A stretch of DNA of 64,000 nucleotides from Saccharofermentans sp. (GCA_024683485.1 JAIKYD010000107.1:1-64000); one strand, 5' to 3'. Counted from the stretch's first letter, positions 8,109 through 17,206 are shown. Translations and numbers: made by a program. Notes: generated by a model from the letters alone, not told the origin.

Positions 8109-8277
8109 ATGTCAGATCCTGATTACTACAACAACATTACTCAAGCACACTTAAAAGAGATAAATGATTCGTTTGTCGCGATGGCCGGAAAAGGCAGTTG
8201 TTGAAGAGAAGCCGCAGGAGCCGGCCAGAGGCACCAACTTCGATGATTTTGACGAATTCGGCAATCTGAAAAACTAA
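8109..8277 (+). pseudogene. Small acidic protein gene broken by a one-base frameshift
   Basis: An excellent ribosome site (AAGGGAGGAAAG) precedes the ATG at 8109. The frame encodes 31 residues, MSDPDYYNNITQAHLKEIND to GKGSC, then TGA at 8202-8204. Removing one A from the AAAA just before the end would continue the protein as GKAVVEEKPQEPARG and FDDFDEFGNLKN to a TAA at 8275-8277, about 55 residues in all. The strong terminator directly after 8277 supports the longer version as the ancestral gene. Its function is unknown. Confidence 0.6.
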
Positions 8278-8299
8278 AAGACGTATCATCAAAAAACGC

Positions 8300-8340
8300 C
8301 ATGAGGCTGTCTCATCAATTTGGAGACAGCCTCATGTTTT
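8300..8340. terminator. Bidirectional terminator
   Basis: A perfect 14-base stem, CATGAGGCTGTCTC / GAGACAGCCTCATG, with a 9-base loop is followed by TTTTT on the plus strand. It is preceded by AAAAAA, which gives a T-run for minus-strand transcripts. It serves the small plus-strand gene and the CPBP gene that converges on it. Confidence 0.85.
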
Positions 8341-8347
8341 TATGGCG

Positions 8348-9040
8348 TTATTTCGTAAAGAGCATTATCAGTGTAAGCCCGACAGTATTGTTCAGTATAT
8401 GAGCCAATGCCGGAACAGTCGGATTTTTTGTAAACCACAAAGCTGATCCGAACAGCAAGCCGGCAACAAATTTGTCCATGTTCAGCAGAATCTCCATCGC
8501 CGTAAATTCATGACAATGTATAAGCAAAAACAAAAATGATGAAATGACTATGCTTATCACAGTAATCAGCTTGGATTTATTATTATCGAGCGATGCCTTC
8601 TTTATGAGTATTATCCGGAAGATAGTTTCCTCCACAACAGGGCCAAGAATACCTGTGGCAAGAATTATTAATGCCGGCTGTGCAACTCTAATAAAGTTTT
8701 CAATATTCGAGTCGTTGATCGTTCCTCCATCCGGCCATATTGTATATCCGGGTATTAACACAATTGTTCCTAGGACCGGATTCAGAATGAGTATTCCGGC
8801 AAGCACTAATACATTTTTAAGCCAATGATCCTTCCAATCTTTAATCCCATCCAAAAAATCTTTGCGGAATATGAATATGACTATAATTCCAAAAGCAATG
8901 TAAAACGGGATATTTAATAATACTCTGCCGGTATCACTTAATCCCGGACCCCTTTCTGCGATCCTTTTGAAAATGATCCATAATGCATAGACCAATAACA
9001 CAATTGAAGCTTTAAGCGTAACTTTTTTTCTTTCTGACAT
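8348..9040 (-). CDS. CPBP-family intramembrane metalloprotease
   Basis: The 230-residue protein has about seven membrane segments and the CPBP/Abi signature. Motif 1 is EETIFR in GPVVEETIFRIILIKK, a histidine follows in FLLIHCHEFTAMEI, and another lies in HILNNTVGL. Family members are Rce1-like proteases, and in Firmicutes they are often linked to bacteriocin self-immunity or maturation. The ATG at 9040 has AAGGAGAT seven bases upstream and replaces an earlier in-frame start. It lies downstream of an HTH membrane regulator on the same strand. The link to the GG-leader peptide at 255-566 is only by distance and is not claimed. Confidence 0.85.
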   Translation of the reverse strand: MSERKKVTLKASIVLLVYALWIIFKRIAERGPGLSDTGRVLLNIPFYIAFGIIVIFIFRKDFLDGIKDWKDHWLKNVLVLAGILILNPVLGTIVLIPGYTIWPDGGTINDSNIENFIRVAQPALIILATGILGPVVEETIFRIILIKKASLDNNKSKLITVISIVISSFLFLLIHCHEFTAMEILLNMDKFVAGLLFGSALWFTKNPTVPALAHILNNTVGLTLIMLFTK

Positions 9041-9177
9041 TCCTATCTCCTTGTTCTTCACATCTATTCCATTCAGCACCTGGAACAGATGGATATTTCA
9101 CGTCAGAGATAGCATTAAAGCAGGCTGATTATCAACCTATGATTCGTAGAGTTGCCTAAAATAAAGGCTTTTGGGAA

Positions 9178-9729
9178 TCAGATAATGCCTTCGGCAAAGG
9201 AACAGGACAGAAGGATAAAGACGATTGTCACCGGTATGACCGCCAGTATTATTCCGCAAAATATACCTGTTTTATTCTTGTTTTTCAGAGCATCACTCAG
9301 GAGAAGAATCATCGCAGCCGTACAAACTATGGCGTAAACTATGCCTATTCCGGCAACGATGGGAATAAGTCTCAGAATAGATATCAATAAAAACACCAGC
9401 ACGGAAGGGATCAGTATGCATAGAAGAAGCCTTCTCTCTTTGTGACGCTCTTTCATGTTCATTTCAAGCGTACTGTTAAGGGATTCTTCTGCATCCTTGA
9501 GGGAGATATCTCCGGATTCGGACTTCTTGCTCTGCATCAGCTCAACTATGCTGACATCCAATTCCTTTGCAAGATCCCCCAAAGTTCCGATATCAGGAAA
9601 ACCGTGACCTGTTTCCCACCTGCTAATTGCCTTATCGGTAACATGAATGCGTTCAGCAAGATCTTTTTGTGTCATATTCTTTGCTTTTCTTTGTTCAGCT
9701 ATGAAGGAACCAAAAATCTTTGCATCCAT
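9178..9729 (-). CDS. XRE-type HTH regulator with C-terminal membrane segments
   Basis: Residues 1-65 form a Cro/C1 helix-turn-helix (RKAKNMTQKDLAERIHVTDK, ISRWETGHGFPD). Residues about 100-183 contain three hydrophobic segments. HTH proteins with a membrane tail of this kind are common in Clostridia and may sense a membrane signal while bound to DNA. GAGGT lies eight bases before the ATG. The gene precedes the CPBP protease (137-base gap) and follows the 396-residue zinc-binding membrane protein; co-transcription is possible but the gaps leave room for promoters. Confidence 0.85.
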   Translation of the reverse strand: MDAKIFGSFIAEQRKAKNMTQKDLAERIHVTDKAISRWETGHGFPDIGTLGDLAKELDVSIVELMQSKKSESGDISLKDAEESLNSTLEMNMKERHKERRLLLCILIPSVLVFLLISILRLIPIVAGIGIVYAIVCTAAMILLLSDALKNKNKTGIFCGIILAVIPVTIVFILLSCSFAEGII

Positions 9730-9860
9730 ATTAATACCTCTGCCTGTTCAGTTAATGCAGGATGGAATACCTATCGTCAGATTATAACTCTTTAACCATC
9801 AGGAACGAATCGACCGTGCGTCCGTCCTTATATCTCACTGTCAGTATTCCACCCGGATTT

Positions 9861-11051
9861 TTAAGCGTGCAGTTTCCTGACCGGCAAAACAGGCTTGTTA
9901 AAAATCTCCTGAAGTTCTTTTACCGTCTGCTCTGCATTTTCGATTTGAGGTTTTTTGGAGTTCGAGAAAACCTTAGTAGGGATTATCTGCAATGTGAATA
10001 CTTCCTCTTTCAGATACTTATCATCGATCGCAAATACAATTGTATTGTAATTTGTATATCTCCATCTTCCAATTGACTGGTCACTGTTACCGTCATCATA
10101 TTCATATACCATCTCATAACATATACCCAGAACAGCACTGTACGGATGAACTAACCCGCTTGGAACACCATACTTTGAGCTGTCATAACGATCTTCCTTT
10201 ACTTCTGCGATGCGGAAAAGAGAATTAGTCTCGTCCAGTTCCAGACATCCGTCACATATAACTTTTGTAGGAGCAAAATTTGAATACTGTTCCATATTTA
10301 GTTTTTTGTACTCAAGGCGTTCTTCCAAATCCTTCGATGATAATTTTGCAAGTGCATTTTCAACAGGAATCTTGGTTGTAATTCCATTCTCCTTTATATC
10401 CATGGGACTGCTTGTTCTTTTGGGAAGCATCGATACATATTTTTGCGCACAATCATAACAGATTACTCCGTCTGTCATTTTGTAAAGACGGTAACCTTCC
10501 CTTTTATTCTTTTTACAATACATGCAATAATGCCACTTTGCATTCGGATCAGATGCTACTCTTTCTTTCTTATAATCATCTCCGAGGATTTCTTCTCCAG
10601 CTCTCAATGCTTTTTCGCCAATGTGCAATTCATAGATTGTTCCGATTACACCAAAAAGTCCGCCGCATAATATATTTAGAACGAACAACTTCAAATCGCG
10701 GCGGCCCATCGATTCGTAAAACTCATAAAGTTCCTTCACGTCGACTTCGCCATTTTCGAGGCGTTTCAGGAATTTGTGCGTCTTAAGGAGGAAGATCAGG
10801 TTGACTACAAACATACCCACCATAAGAACACCGTACACGATCAGGCAAGCAACTAGTCCGACAATAAGAAGATATGCCAGTACCCCTATCCAAACACGGA
10901 AACAGGTCTTCAGGGCCTTTACCTGTTCCTGCATAAATTCATTTATGGCTTTCTCATCCCAGACTTTCTTTTCTTCCGGATTTGTTGGTTCTACTTTAAT
11001 AGCATTTTCTTCCTGATTAGTTGGTTCTGACTTAACAGTGTTTTCTTCCAT
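9861..11051 (-). CDS. Membrane protein with a CxxC zinc-binding domain, function unknown
   Basis: The 396-residue protein starts with a short acidic tail that repeats itself (EPTNQEENAIKV, EPTNPEEKKV). Two membrane segments follow around 48-90, another hydrophobic segment around 122-140, and then a zinc-binding module CMYCKKNKREGY with CYDCAQKY (DUF4428-like). A further CxxC (CDGC) begins the C-terminal 150-residue beta-rich domain. No catalytic motif is visible. AGGGAGC precedes the ATG. It is the distal member of a minus-strand run of zinc-ribbon membrane proteins, and I infer a shared but unknown process. Confidence 0.6.
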   Translation of the reverse strand: MEENTVKSEPTNQEENAIKVEPTNPEEKKVWDEKAINEFMQEQVKALKTCFRVWIGVLAYLLIVGLVACLIVYGVLMVGMFVVNLIFLLKTHKFLKRLENGEVDVKELYEFYESMGRRDLKLFVLNILCGGLFGVIGTIYELHIGEKALRAGEEILGDDYKKERVASDPNAKWHYCMYCKKNKREGYRLYKMTDGVICYDCAQKYVSMLPKRTSSPMDIKENGITTKIPVENALAKLSSKDLEERLEYKKLNMEQYSNFAPTKVICDGCLELDETNSLFRIAEVKEDRYDSSKYGVPSGLVHPYSAVLGICYEMVYEYDDGNSDQSIGRWRYTNYNTIVFAIDDKYLKEEVFTLQIIPTKVFSNSKKPQIENAEQTVKELQEIFNKPVLPVRKLHA

Positions 11052-11128
11052 AATTGCTCCCTCTGTTTATATTAAGATGCTCATATCAAAATAATACCAT
11101 TTCTCACCGAATATCGGCATCGATGATA

Positions 11129-11785
11129 TCATTTGGCTAATTTGCTCTTTATTCTCTGACAAGCTTCTATGTGCATGATCCAGTGTCTTGAGAACGGCAT
11201 CTGAATAAGACCCCGAACGTCTTTTTTGCACCAGTAATCGATCAGCCAGACAGCATTCTCATCTGTGCTGACTACTCCCAATGCCTGCAGTTTTTCCCTT
11301 CGTTCATCCGTAATCCCGCTCTTCAGATCGCTATAAGTCAGCCCGCTTAGTATTTCTTTAGTGCTTTTCTCAACTTCGGTAATATATGTATAAAGTTCAT
11401 CCAGATCCAACTGCTTTGTAAAGTCAGAGATCTGTTCTTTAACAAGTTCATTTCCCGTGGTTATCAATGGTGAGTTAATACGGCTCTGATAGTTTCCTGA
11501 GAACAATATCTCTTCGTCTCCGTTAATGAGCGTGTGTGCAACAATATCCTCGATCCTGAAAACATGCCAGATGGAATAAGCAATATTCTTGCTGTGATAT
11601 CCGTCGGCATTTATAAAAGGCATAGAATCAAAATCTTCCCTTTTAAGTTCTGTCTTAAGCGAAAATAAAGTATACATAAGATCATCCCGCAGCGCGAAAA
11701 GAACATCCCTGCCTTCTTCAAACGTGTCAGCTTTCCTGATCAACGACTGCATTCTTTTATTCTGTTCAGACCATTCCTTATTCAT
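11129..11785 (-). CDS. DinB/YfiT-like four-helix protein
   Basis: The 218-residue protein is largely helical and has a plausible DinB-superfamily metal triad: His in SIWHVFRIEDIV and the HxxxH pair in FSRHWIMHI. Family members include thiol-dependent S-transferases and stress-induced proteins. AGGAGATAAGC supports the ATG. It lies 21 bases downstream of the zinc-ribbon gene 11807-12964 and is probably in the same transcript. The substrate is unknown. Confidence 0.65.
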   Translation of the reverse strand: MNKEWSEQNKRMQSLIRKADTFEEGRDVLFALRDDLMYTLFSLKTELKREDFDSMPFINADGYHSKNIAYSIWHVFRIEDIVAHTLINGDEEILFSGNYQSRINSPLITTGNELVKEQISDFTKQLDLDELYTYITEVEKSTKEILSGLTYSDLKSGITDERREKLQALGVVSTDENAVWLIDYWCKKDVRGLIQMPFSRHWIMHIEACQRIKSKLAK

Positions 11786-11806
11786 GCTTATCTCCTGAAA
11801 GGTTTG

Positions 11807-12964
11807 TTATTTCTCTGAGTAATACTGTTCTCTTTCCTTTGCTTCCTGTTCTCTCTGCTTACGGAAAGCAACCATAAACATGATCACGAACATGAAGATG
11901 GCTGCGAAGGGAAGTATAAAACCGATCTGGAAATACCAGAATCCCATTTTCAGGATAGCTCCTATCAGTAAATATGTCATGAACAGTAATGGGACGATTA
12001 TGAACTTGGCGATCGAGATGGGTCTGTTGCAGTTGCCTCTCCCGTTAGTACCGCTCGCTACGACATTGTAGATCTTGCCTCCATACCTGCAGCCGGCCAG
12101 ATATACAGGTACCAGAACATATTTGAATTTGACATTATAGAACTCAGTCGAATATTTCAGTTCAGTATAACTGTCTGCATGTTCATTCTCACGCGTGGAT
12201 TCCATAATGTCTTTTTTTAGGCCGGCAGTCTTGGCATAATTCCATGCCTCATCAATACCTATCGTATAGATCTCCGCTGCCATGCCGGACAACGTTTCAG
12301 GTGTGTAAGGCAGACACTCACGGCTATTAAATGAGACTACAGAATTCAGCATTTTGTCATTAAAGAATTTCCTGCTTCCGCAGACGTTGAATTCATTGAT
12401 ATGCTTTTCGGCAATTCCGGTCTTCTGATACACTGTTGTCTTCGCATTATCACCACTTCCGATCGTATGACTGAACTTGCCGGAGTACGTTGTTACTGCA
12501 TCTGCTTCAAATGTCCAATAAGGAATATAGACCGGGACCAGATCCGATAGTATCTTTCCTCTTCTGTATTTTTCCGGCGACCAGAAAGCAAACTTGTTCC
12601 ATCTGTAGAACTTCTCGGCGACCTGTTCTTTTGTAAGTGTGAAAGGAATTATCGCTGTGGGAGCAACACCGCAATCCGCATCTTCCGCCGACAGCACAAC
12701 AGCCGAACCACAATACGGGCACATGCCTGACATCTGATCTGAATCATAAAGCATTTGAGCACCACAGCTTTTACAAATTACAAGTCTTTTTGTAACACCC
12801 CAATTAGTATTGGAACCTCTTAATGCAGTCGCGAAATCAAATTCGCCTATTGCAGCGCCTTCCTCAGGTCTGTGAAGGCGTTTCACCGTGCCGCAAAAAT
12901 CACATACCAGACCATAACTGGCAATATCGTATCTAAGAGTTCCCCCGCAGCTAATACATTTCAT
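11807..12964 (-). CDS. Double zinc-ribbon membrane protein (TFIIB/PriA-type ribbon)
   Basis: The 385-residue protein opens with two zinc ribbons: CISCGG...CDFCG in residues 1-25 and CKSCGA...CPYCG at about 63-90. A beta-rich domain follows, with the conserved phrases AIIPFTLTKEQVAEKFYRWN and LVPVYIPYWTFEADAVT. Two membrane segments lie near 320-370 and a highly charged tail follows. The family is widespread in Firmicutes and often mis-annotated as helicase or TFIIB-like because of the ribbons; the body is neither. It is a paralogue of the 13013-14482 product (same order, ribbons then IIPF/IVPF then PVYIPYW/PLYVPFW), 48 bases downstream of it. Confidence 0.75.
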   Translation of the reverse strand: MKCISCGGTLRYDIASYGLVCDFCGTVKRLHRPEEGAAIGEFDFATALRGSNTNWGVTKRLVICKSCGAQMLYDSDQMSGMCPYCGSAVVLSAEDADCGVAPTAIIPFTLTKEQVAEKFYRWNKFAFWSPEKYRRGKILSDLVPVYIPYWTFEADAVTTYSGKFSHTIGSGDNAKTTVYQKTGIAEKHINEFNVCGSRKFFNDKMLNSVVSFNSRECLPYTPETLSGMAAEIYTIGIDEAWNYAKTAGLKKDIMESTRENEHADSYTELKYSTEFYNVKFKYVLVPVYLAGCRYGGKIYNVVASGTNGRGNCNRPISIAKFIIVPLLFMTYLLIGAILKMGFWYFQIGFILPFAAIFMFVIMFMVAFRKQREQEAKEREQYYSEK

Positions 12965-13012
12965 CGTAAGACACCTCCCTTATCCCTCAATATGTATCAT
13001 AATATCCTGTAG

Positions 13013-14482
13013 TTAATATAGTTCGAAAGGAAGTTCAAATTCTTCCTTTTCCTCTTTGTCGTCCTGATCAAGTTCAATACGGAAGCGGTAATCATCAACT
13101 TTCAGCCTTGTGCCGCGCGTCGTGTCAAGATAAGAAGCCATTCCCGGAGCCTTATCGAAATCATTGGACTCATCAACGGTCTTATGGATCTTACAAGAAG
13201 TGTGGTCCGCGATTTTCCGCAACACAGACATCGCAACGATGAAAACAATGAGCATCAACTCAATAAAGCACAACACCATGAACAGAAAATAATGAAACGG
13301 ATCCGTATCACCCGACAAAGTTATAAGGAAGATCAAGACCGGCAATATAACAGCTGCAACTGCCGGAGCCCATCTCCAGGTACTTCTTGAGAAACTGATA
13401 AGACTGTCCAGCTTGTCGACAGCTTCGCTCGTTGGTGCCTGGCCACTTGCCTCTCCTGTTTGACCGTTAACTGCAAACTGATAATTCCTGCCGTCAAATT
13501 CAACCGTCATAAACCACACCGGAAGCAGACAATACTTTATGCTGACTTCACTCATCCATGTAAATGTCTTCTCGGGACTGGGTATGTACTCGTCATATTT
13601 CGCAGCGATAGTGTCATTCATATCCATTGAGATCCTGTCCAATCTCTTAATGAATCTGTCCATTATCTCAGTAGGACGCTGGTCATATTTGTCAGCGTAG
13701 AAACCCTGCAGATATCTGTTATCAAACTTTACCATCTCACTGTAATCAAAGGGCTCGATCGCTTCCATCAGTTTATTTGCTATCTTCAAGGAAGCATCAA
13801 ACGGAACGCCTTTTACATAGTAATTGGCTTTTGCCCTGATCGAGAATACTACAGGCTTATCATTGGTATACATCTTGCCGGTACCGTACATATCAGTATT
13901 AACAGCACAGTCCAGGAGCCAGAACGGCACATATAGAGGCTCCATCTTGGTTAGACGGCTTTTTGTCTTAAAACCTCCCCGGGTCATCTTTCTGGTCTTG
14001 AGCCATTGCTTCATGTTTTTCTCTGCAGTCTGCTTGTCGATCTTGAAAGGCACAATATAATCCGGCTTGAATTCTCTTGTCATTCTTCTTGTGATCAATG
14101 CCGGCGAACCGCAGAAAGCACACATTGTCGACATCATATTCGCATCTGCGATCATAGTGGCACCGCAGCTGTTACACACTATCTCATGACGCTTTTTATC
14201 TTCCTCCGAGATGTCATTGTCACCGGTGTAATCATGCTCTATGCTGTAACCCAGTGAACCCATCTTCTCAAGTGTTGACGGCTTGTAGATGTTACCGCAG
14301 TTACGGCACACCATTCCCTGAACCTCAGGCTGATAGAAAATATTAGATGCACAGGACGGACATTTGGCAGATTCAGCAACAAGCTGTTCCCCGCCGTTCT
14401 TGGCACGGTTCCTTCCAAACGGGTCCGGATTGTCAGAATTAAACGGTCTCGCAGTCCACATCTTTTTCGCCATTATCCCCAT
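13013..14482 (-). CDS. Double zinc-ribbon membrane protein, paralogue of its neighbour
   Basis: This 489-residue protein has the same plan as the 385-residue neighbour: ribbons CPSCAS...CRNCG and CNSCGA...CAFCG, then DYIVPFKIDKQTAEKNMKQW and MEPLYVPFWLLDCAV. Two membrane segments lie around 375-425. A 60-residue charged C-terminal extension ends in DKEEKEEFELPFELY. The start may be the ATG at 14473 (MAKKMW) instead of 14482; neither has a strong ribosome site. It is the first gene of the minus-strand zinc-ribbon run and diverges from the plus-strand zinc-ribbon gene at 14737. The function is unknown; a membrane-associated protein-quality or scaffold role is only a guess. Confidence 0.75.
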   Translation of the reverse strand: MGIMAKKMWTARPFNSDNPDPFGRNRAKNGGEQLVAESAKCPSCASNIFYQPEVQGMVCRNCGNIYKPSTLEKMGSLGYSIEHDYTGDNDISEEDKKRHEIVCNSCGATMIADANMMSTMCAFCGSPALITRRMTREFKPDYIVPFKIDKQTAEKNMKQWLKTRKMTRGGFKTKSRLTKMEPLYVPFWLLDCAVNTDMYGTGKMYTNDKPVVFSIRAKANYYVKGVPFDASLKIANKLMEAIEPFDYSEMVKFDNRYLQGFYADKYDQRPTEIMDRFIKRLDRISMDMNDTIAAKYDEYIPSPEKTFTWMSEVSIKYCLLPVWFMTVEFDGRNYQFAVNGQTGEASGQAPTSEAVDKLDSLISFSRSTWRWAPAVAAVILPVLIFLITLSGDTDPFHYFLFMVLCFIELMLIVFIVAMSVLRKIADHTSCKIHKTVDESNDFDKAPGMASYLDTTRGTRLKVDDYRFRIELDQDDKEEKEEFELPFELY

Positions 14483-14545
14483 AAGAATATATATGAATTA
14501 TAGCATGGCTTTAAAAGCGTTATCACATTTTTATCAACGCACAGT

Positions 14546-14591
14546 TACAGCGAAATGCCCTCTCACAAAGCTTGTTTCGCTGTATTTTTTT
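14546..14591 (+). terminator. Terminator-like hairpin in a divergent promoter region
   Basis: TACAGCGAAA (14546-14555) pairs perfectly with TTTCGCTGTA (14575-14584), followed by seven T. No plus-strand gene ends upstream of it, so it may end a short leader or attenuate transcription into 14737. A second copy of TCGCTGTA at 14629-14636 could compete for the first arm. Confidence 0.55.
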
Positions 14592-14736
14592 CGAAAATAC
14601 CGTGAAATGAGCATTTGGAAGACCTTTCTCGCTGTAATGATTCTTTCCGGGGTTAAGCAATGATATTCGCACTATGATAAAACCAATACAAATCTGATAT
14701 CATTGTATCAGTAGTATTACTATCAGGGTGGGGATC

Positions 14737-15693
14737 ATGGCTATTATCAAGAGCAACATATGTGATATGTGCGGCGGTCTTTTGGATATCGATATCGACC
14801 GTCAGGTATATATCTGCCCTTTTTGCGGTGTTACTTTCGATTATGAATACTTCCGCAAAGACAACGTTCTTACAATCGCCAAGACCGCGCTTAAGCGCAG
14901 AGAATACGGTTCTGCCCGGGACGCATACGAATACATGCTTAAGAAAGATCCCCACAACTTCGAAGCACTGCGCGGGTTGATCCTGTGCAAGTGCAGGTGG
15001 GTATCGATGACACCTTTACTTAAGAGCAGCGAAGTATTCCTGTCCGCACAGGAACCGGCATTGATAAATGCTATCAATAATTGTCTGCCGGAACACAAAG
15101 AGTATTTTCTCCTGATCCAGCAGGCCATCAGCATTCTCTCGGATTACAGAACTTCCAGATCTGAACTGGCGAATCTCGAGAATGACAGGCTGATAGCTAT
15201 TAAGCGTATTCATGACATAGAGATAGCCCAGGAGATCAACAGAACACGTTTCACTACAACATGGAGAGCGATGGTCGAGTACTTGAACGGAGGCGGAGAA
15301 CTTGCTGCTCTTCCGCTTTATATCTCAACCTTTATTCTTATCGGTCTTGGGTATGCAACATTTGTCGGTGCACAATTCTGGATACCGCTTGTTCTGGCCG
15401 GGCTGATCATACTTGCCGCAGTAATCTATAACGTCAGGAAATCTATTATCGATAAAAGCCTGGAAGTCTCTAAAGGTCCCGTTCTCGACAAGATCAAAGA
15501 AATAGACTCTAACATCAACGCAAAGAGAAACGAAGCATCCAATTACGAATCAAGTTATAAGCTGATGGCTATGAGCATAATAAACACTTATCCTATCGAA
15601 GAAGAAAAGCCAGCCCCTTCACGCAGAAGAATAGGGAGAAAGATCGTCACAAGAACATCTTCGGACTTCCCGTCAACACTAAAACTGAAATAA
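14737..15693 (+). CDS. Zinc-ribbon, TPR-like and two-segment membrane protein
   Basis: The 318-residue protein begins with one zinc ribbon (CDMCGG...CPFCG, residues 9-31). A TPR-like helical segment follows (ALKRREYGSARDAYEYMLKK, DPHNFEALRGLILCKC), then a coiled coil around 130-160, two adjacent membrane segments around 192-230, another coiled stretch and a very basic tail (RRRIGRKIVTR). I chose the ATG at 14737 with GGGTGGGG just upstream; a GTG three codons earlier is possible. It is divergent from the two zinc-ribbon paralogues, so the three may form one functional unit. The function is unknown. Confidence 0.7.
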   Translation: MAIIKSNICDMCGGLLDIDIDRQVYICPFCGVTFDYEYFRKDNVLTIAKTALKRREYGSARDAYEYMLKKDPHNFEALRGLILCKCRWVSMTPLLKSSEVFLSAQEPALINAINNCLPEHKEYFLLIQQAISILSDYRTSRSELANLENDRLIAIKRIHDIEIAQEINRTRFTTTWRAMVEYLNGGGELAALPLYISTFILIGLGYATFVGAQFWIPLVLAGLIILAAVIYNVRKSIIDKSLEVSKGPVLDKIKEIDSNINAKRNEASNYESSYKLMAMSIINTYPIEEEKPAPSRRRIGRKIVTRTSSDFPSTLKLK

Positions 15694-15700
15694 CTGCTCA

Positions 15701-16309
15701 TCACCCTTTTATTTCAGGAAGTGTATAAACAAAACTCATGACTCCGCCAAGGTTATTGATCCTGCAAAGTCTCCAGTCTCCAAGCCCATCCACGTTCTCG
15801 AAAACAATTTGCAAATCAATAGCAGTCTTATCCGGACAATTCTTAAGTTCTTCAAGAACTTCGTCATAATTGTTATGTGTCTTCTTATAGACCGCCTGCC
15901 AATCCACCATCTCATATTTCACGTCCAGACTCGCCTGATTGTAATTAATCTGTACAGATGTGATACTGTATTTTATGTTGATCGTGGAAGCTATATATTC
16001 CGTGCAGGATACAAACCCCTCGCCTTCAGTATCGCCATAGTAAGATGTATCGAAAATTTCCTCTATAGCTGTATAGTCAGAATCTGCTTCTGTCCAGTCC
16101 GTAAGACTTCTGACAGCTTCATAATCCAGTTCATTCAGAGCCTTGTTGAAGTTGATGAGCCTGTCATTCATTACACCCATGCTCTTACGGACTCCAAATG
16201 CATCACAGCCCGCAATTCCAATCACCATGGCGATACATAATACCACTGCCATTGATCTTTTATATACGTCTTTACATACTGCTTTCATTGGCTTATCGAT
16301 CCGCTGCAA
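15701..16309 (-). CDS. Lipoprotein of unknown function
   Basis: The N-terminus has a hydrophobic stretch ending in the lipobox VIGIAGC, so the mature protein would be anchored by a lipid-modified Cys. The remaining 165 residues (MNDRLINFNKALNELDYEAV, TSVQINYNQASLDVKYEMVD) look like an NTF2-like or DUF4878-type alpha/beta domain. The start could be the TTG at 16309 (AGGGAAATG upstream) or the ATG at 16288. It is convergent with the zinc-ribbon gene that ends 7 bases away. Confidence 0.7.
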   Translation of the reverse strand: MQRIDKPMKAVCKDVYKRSMAVVLCIAMVIGIAGCDAFGVRKSMGVMNDRLINFNKALNELDYEAVRSLTDWTEADSDYTAIEEIFDTSYYGDTEGEGFVSCTEYIASTINIKYSITSVQINYNQASLDVKYEMVDWQAVYKKTHNNYDEVLEELKNCPDKTAIDLQIVFENVDGLGDWRLCRINNLGGVMSFVYTLPEIKG

Positions 16310-16498
16310 TTCACATTTCCCTGCTTAGTAGTAATTCCAACAAATATTCTATACTAAAACTGATATCCGGACAGCAGATTTATTTCAGAATTTGTCAATA
16401 CAAAAGATAGAATTCCTCCGTTGTTGACAGACCATAATGCGTGCTAATCTTTCAAGTAATAGGAAGCGTTTTATTTGATCTAATCGGGAAAACTGTAT

Positions 16499-17206
16499 AT
16501 GGGAAAAAAGCACACCATGCCATTCAGCCGTAAAGAACTTCTGCAAGTGATGATCCTTCTCCTGATCTTTATTTCGCTTTTTGCCCTGATACATTTGTCT
16601 AATACCATATTCATTCCAACATATAAAAGATATGCTTCATGCCGCAAGTTGAAAAAGCAATCCGTTGAAGTCGGAGACATTTTATATCTTGGAAGACCGG
16701 ACCTGAATAACGAATGGCAGGTAATTGCCATTGAGAATTCCAAGGCACTCCTGATAAATAAAGATTATGTAAGGATCCTTTCTTTCGATGCTCAATATAA
16801 TATGAACTCCTGTTCTCACCTCGGAACCGGAGCAGGTATGACCTTTGCCTATATTGAACCCGGTCAGCAGGGTGTTCCGGCCGATGAGTGGAATGAAAGC
16901 GGAATAAAAACGTGGCTTAATGAGATATATCTGCCATATGAGTTTAACGAGTCCGAGACGGCTTTGATGTGTGACTGCGGATACGGAGATGTTTTCCTGT
17001 TGAGTGCTGATGAATATCAGAAATATGTGGAAGGCTCGTCTGACCTTAAGATAAAATTTCCCTGGTGGCTTAGAACTTCTAAAACCTATGATGATGAGAC
17101 TTACCCGGATTATGTTCAGTGCGATGATATTACGTTAAACTTACCAATCTACCGGGGTTCAAACCTTGCGATCCGTCCCGCTATGTGGGTTGAGACGGGT
17201 TCCTGA
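16499..17206 (+). CDS. Membrane-anchored DUF6273 protein
   Basis: The 235-residue protein has one N-terminal membrane segment (LLQVMILLLIFISLFALI). An extracytoplasmic domain follows, with the DUF6273 hallmarks WQVIAIENSKALLINKD, GIKTWLNEIYLPYEF, FLLSADEYQKY, WWLRT and a terminal AIRPAMWV. These domains occur in many surface proteins of gut Firmicutes and have no assigned function. The last 26 bases overlap the S37-like peptidase gene, which is read in the opposite direction. Confidence 0.8.
   Translation: MGKKHTMPFSRKELLQVMILLLIFISLFALIHLSNTIFIPTYKRYASCRKLKKQSVEVGDILYLGRPDLNNEWQVIAIENSKALLINKDYVRILSFDAQYNMNSCSHLGTGAGMTFAYIEPGQQGVPADEWNESGIKTWLNEIYLPYEFNESETALMCDCGYGDVFLLSADEYQKYVEGSSDLKIKFPWWLRTSKTYDDETYPDYVQCDDITLNLPIYRGSNLAIRPAMWVETGS

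Noticed and set aside
8109-8277. TGA in the small gene as a selenocysteine codon (Cys-TGA context)
   Set aside because: No SECIS-like hairpin follows the TGA and the frame after it does not continue the acidic tail; a one-base shift explains the data better.
9178-9729. HTH membrane regulator plus CPBP protease as an immunity system for the GG-leader peptide
   Set aside because: The genes are about 8 kb apart with many unrelated genes and separate promoters between; the pairing would be speculation.
14364-14663. Plus-strand open frame over the divergent promoter region
   Set aside because: It is antisense to the zinc-ribbon gene start and has no ribosome site; the hairpin with a T-run lies inside it.
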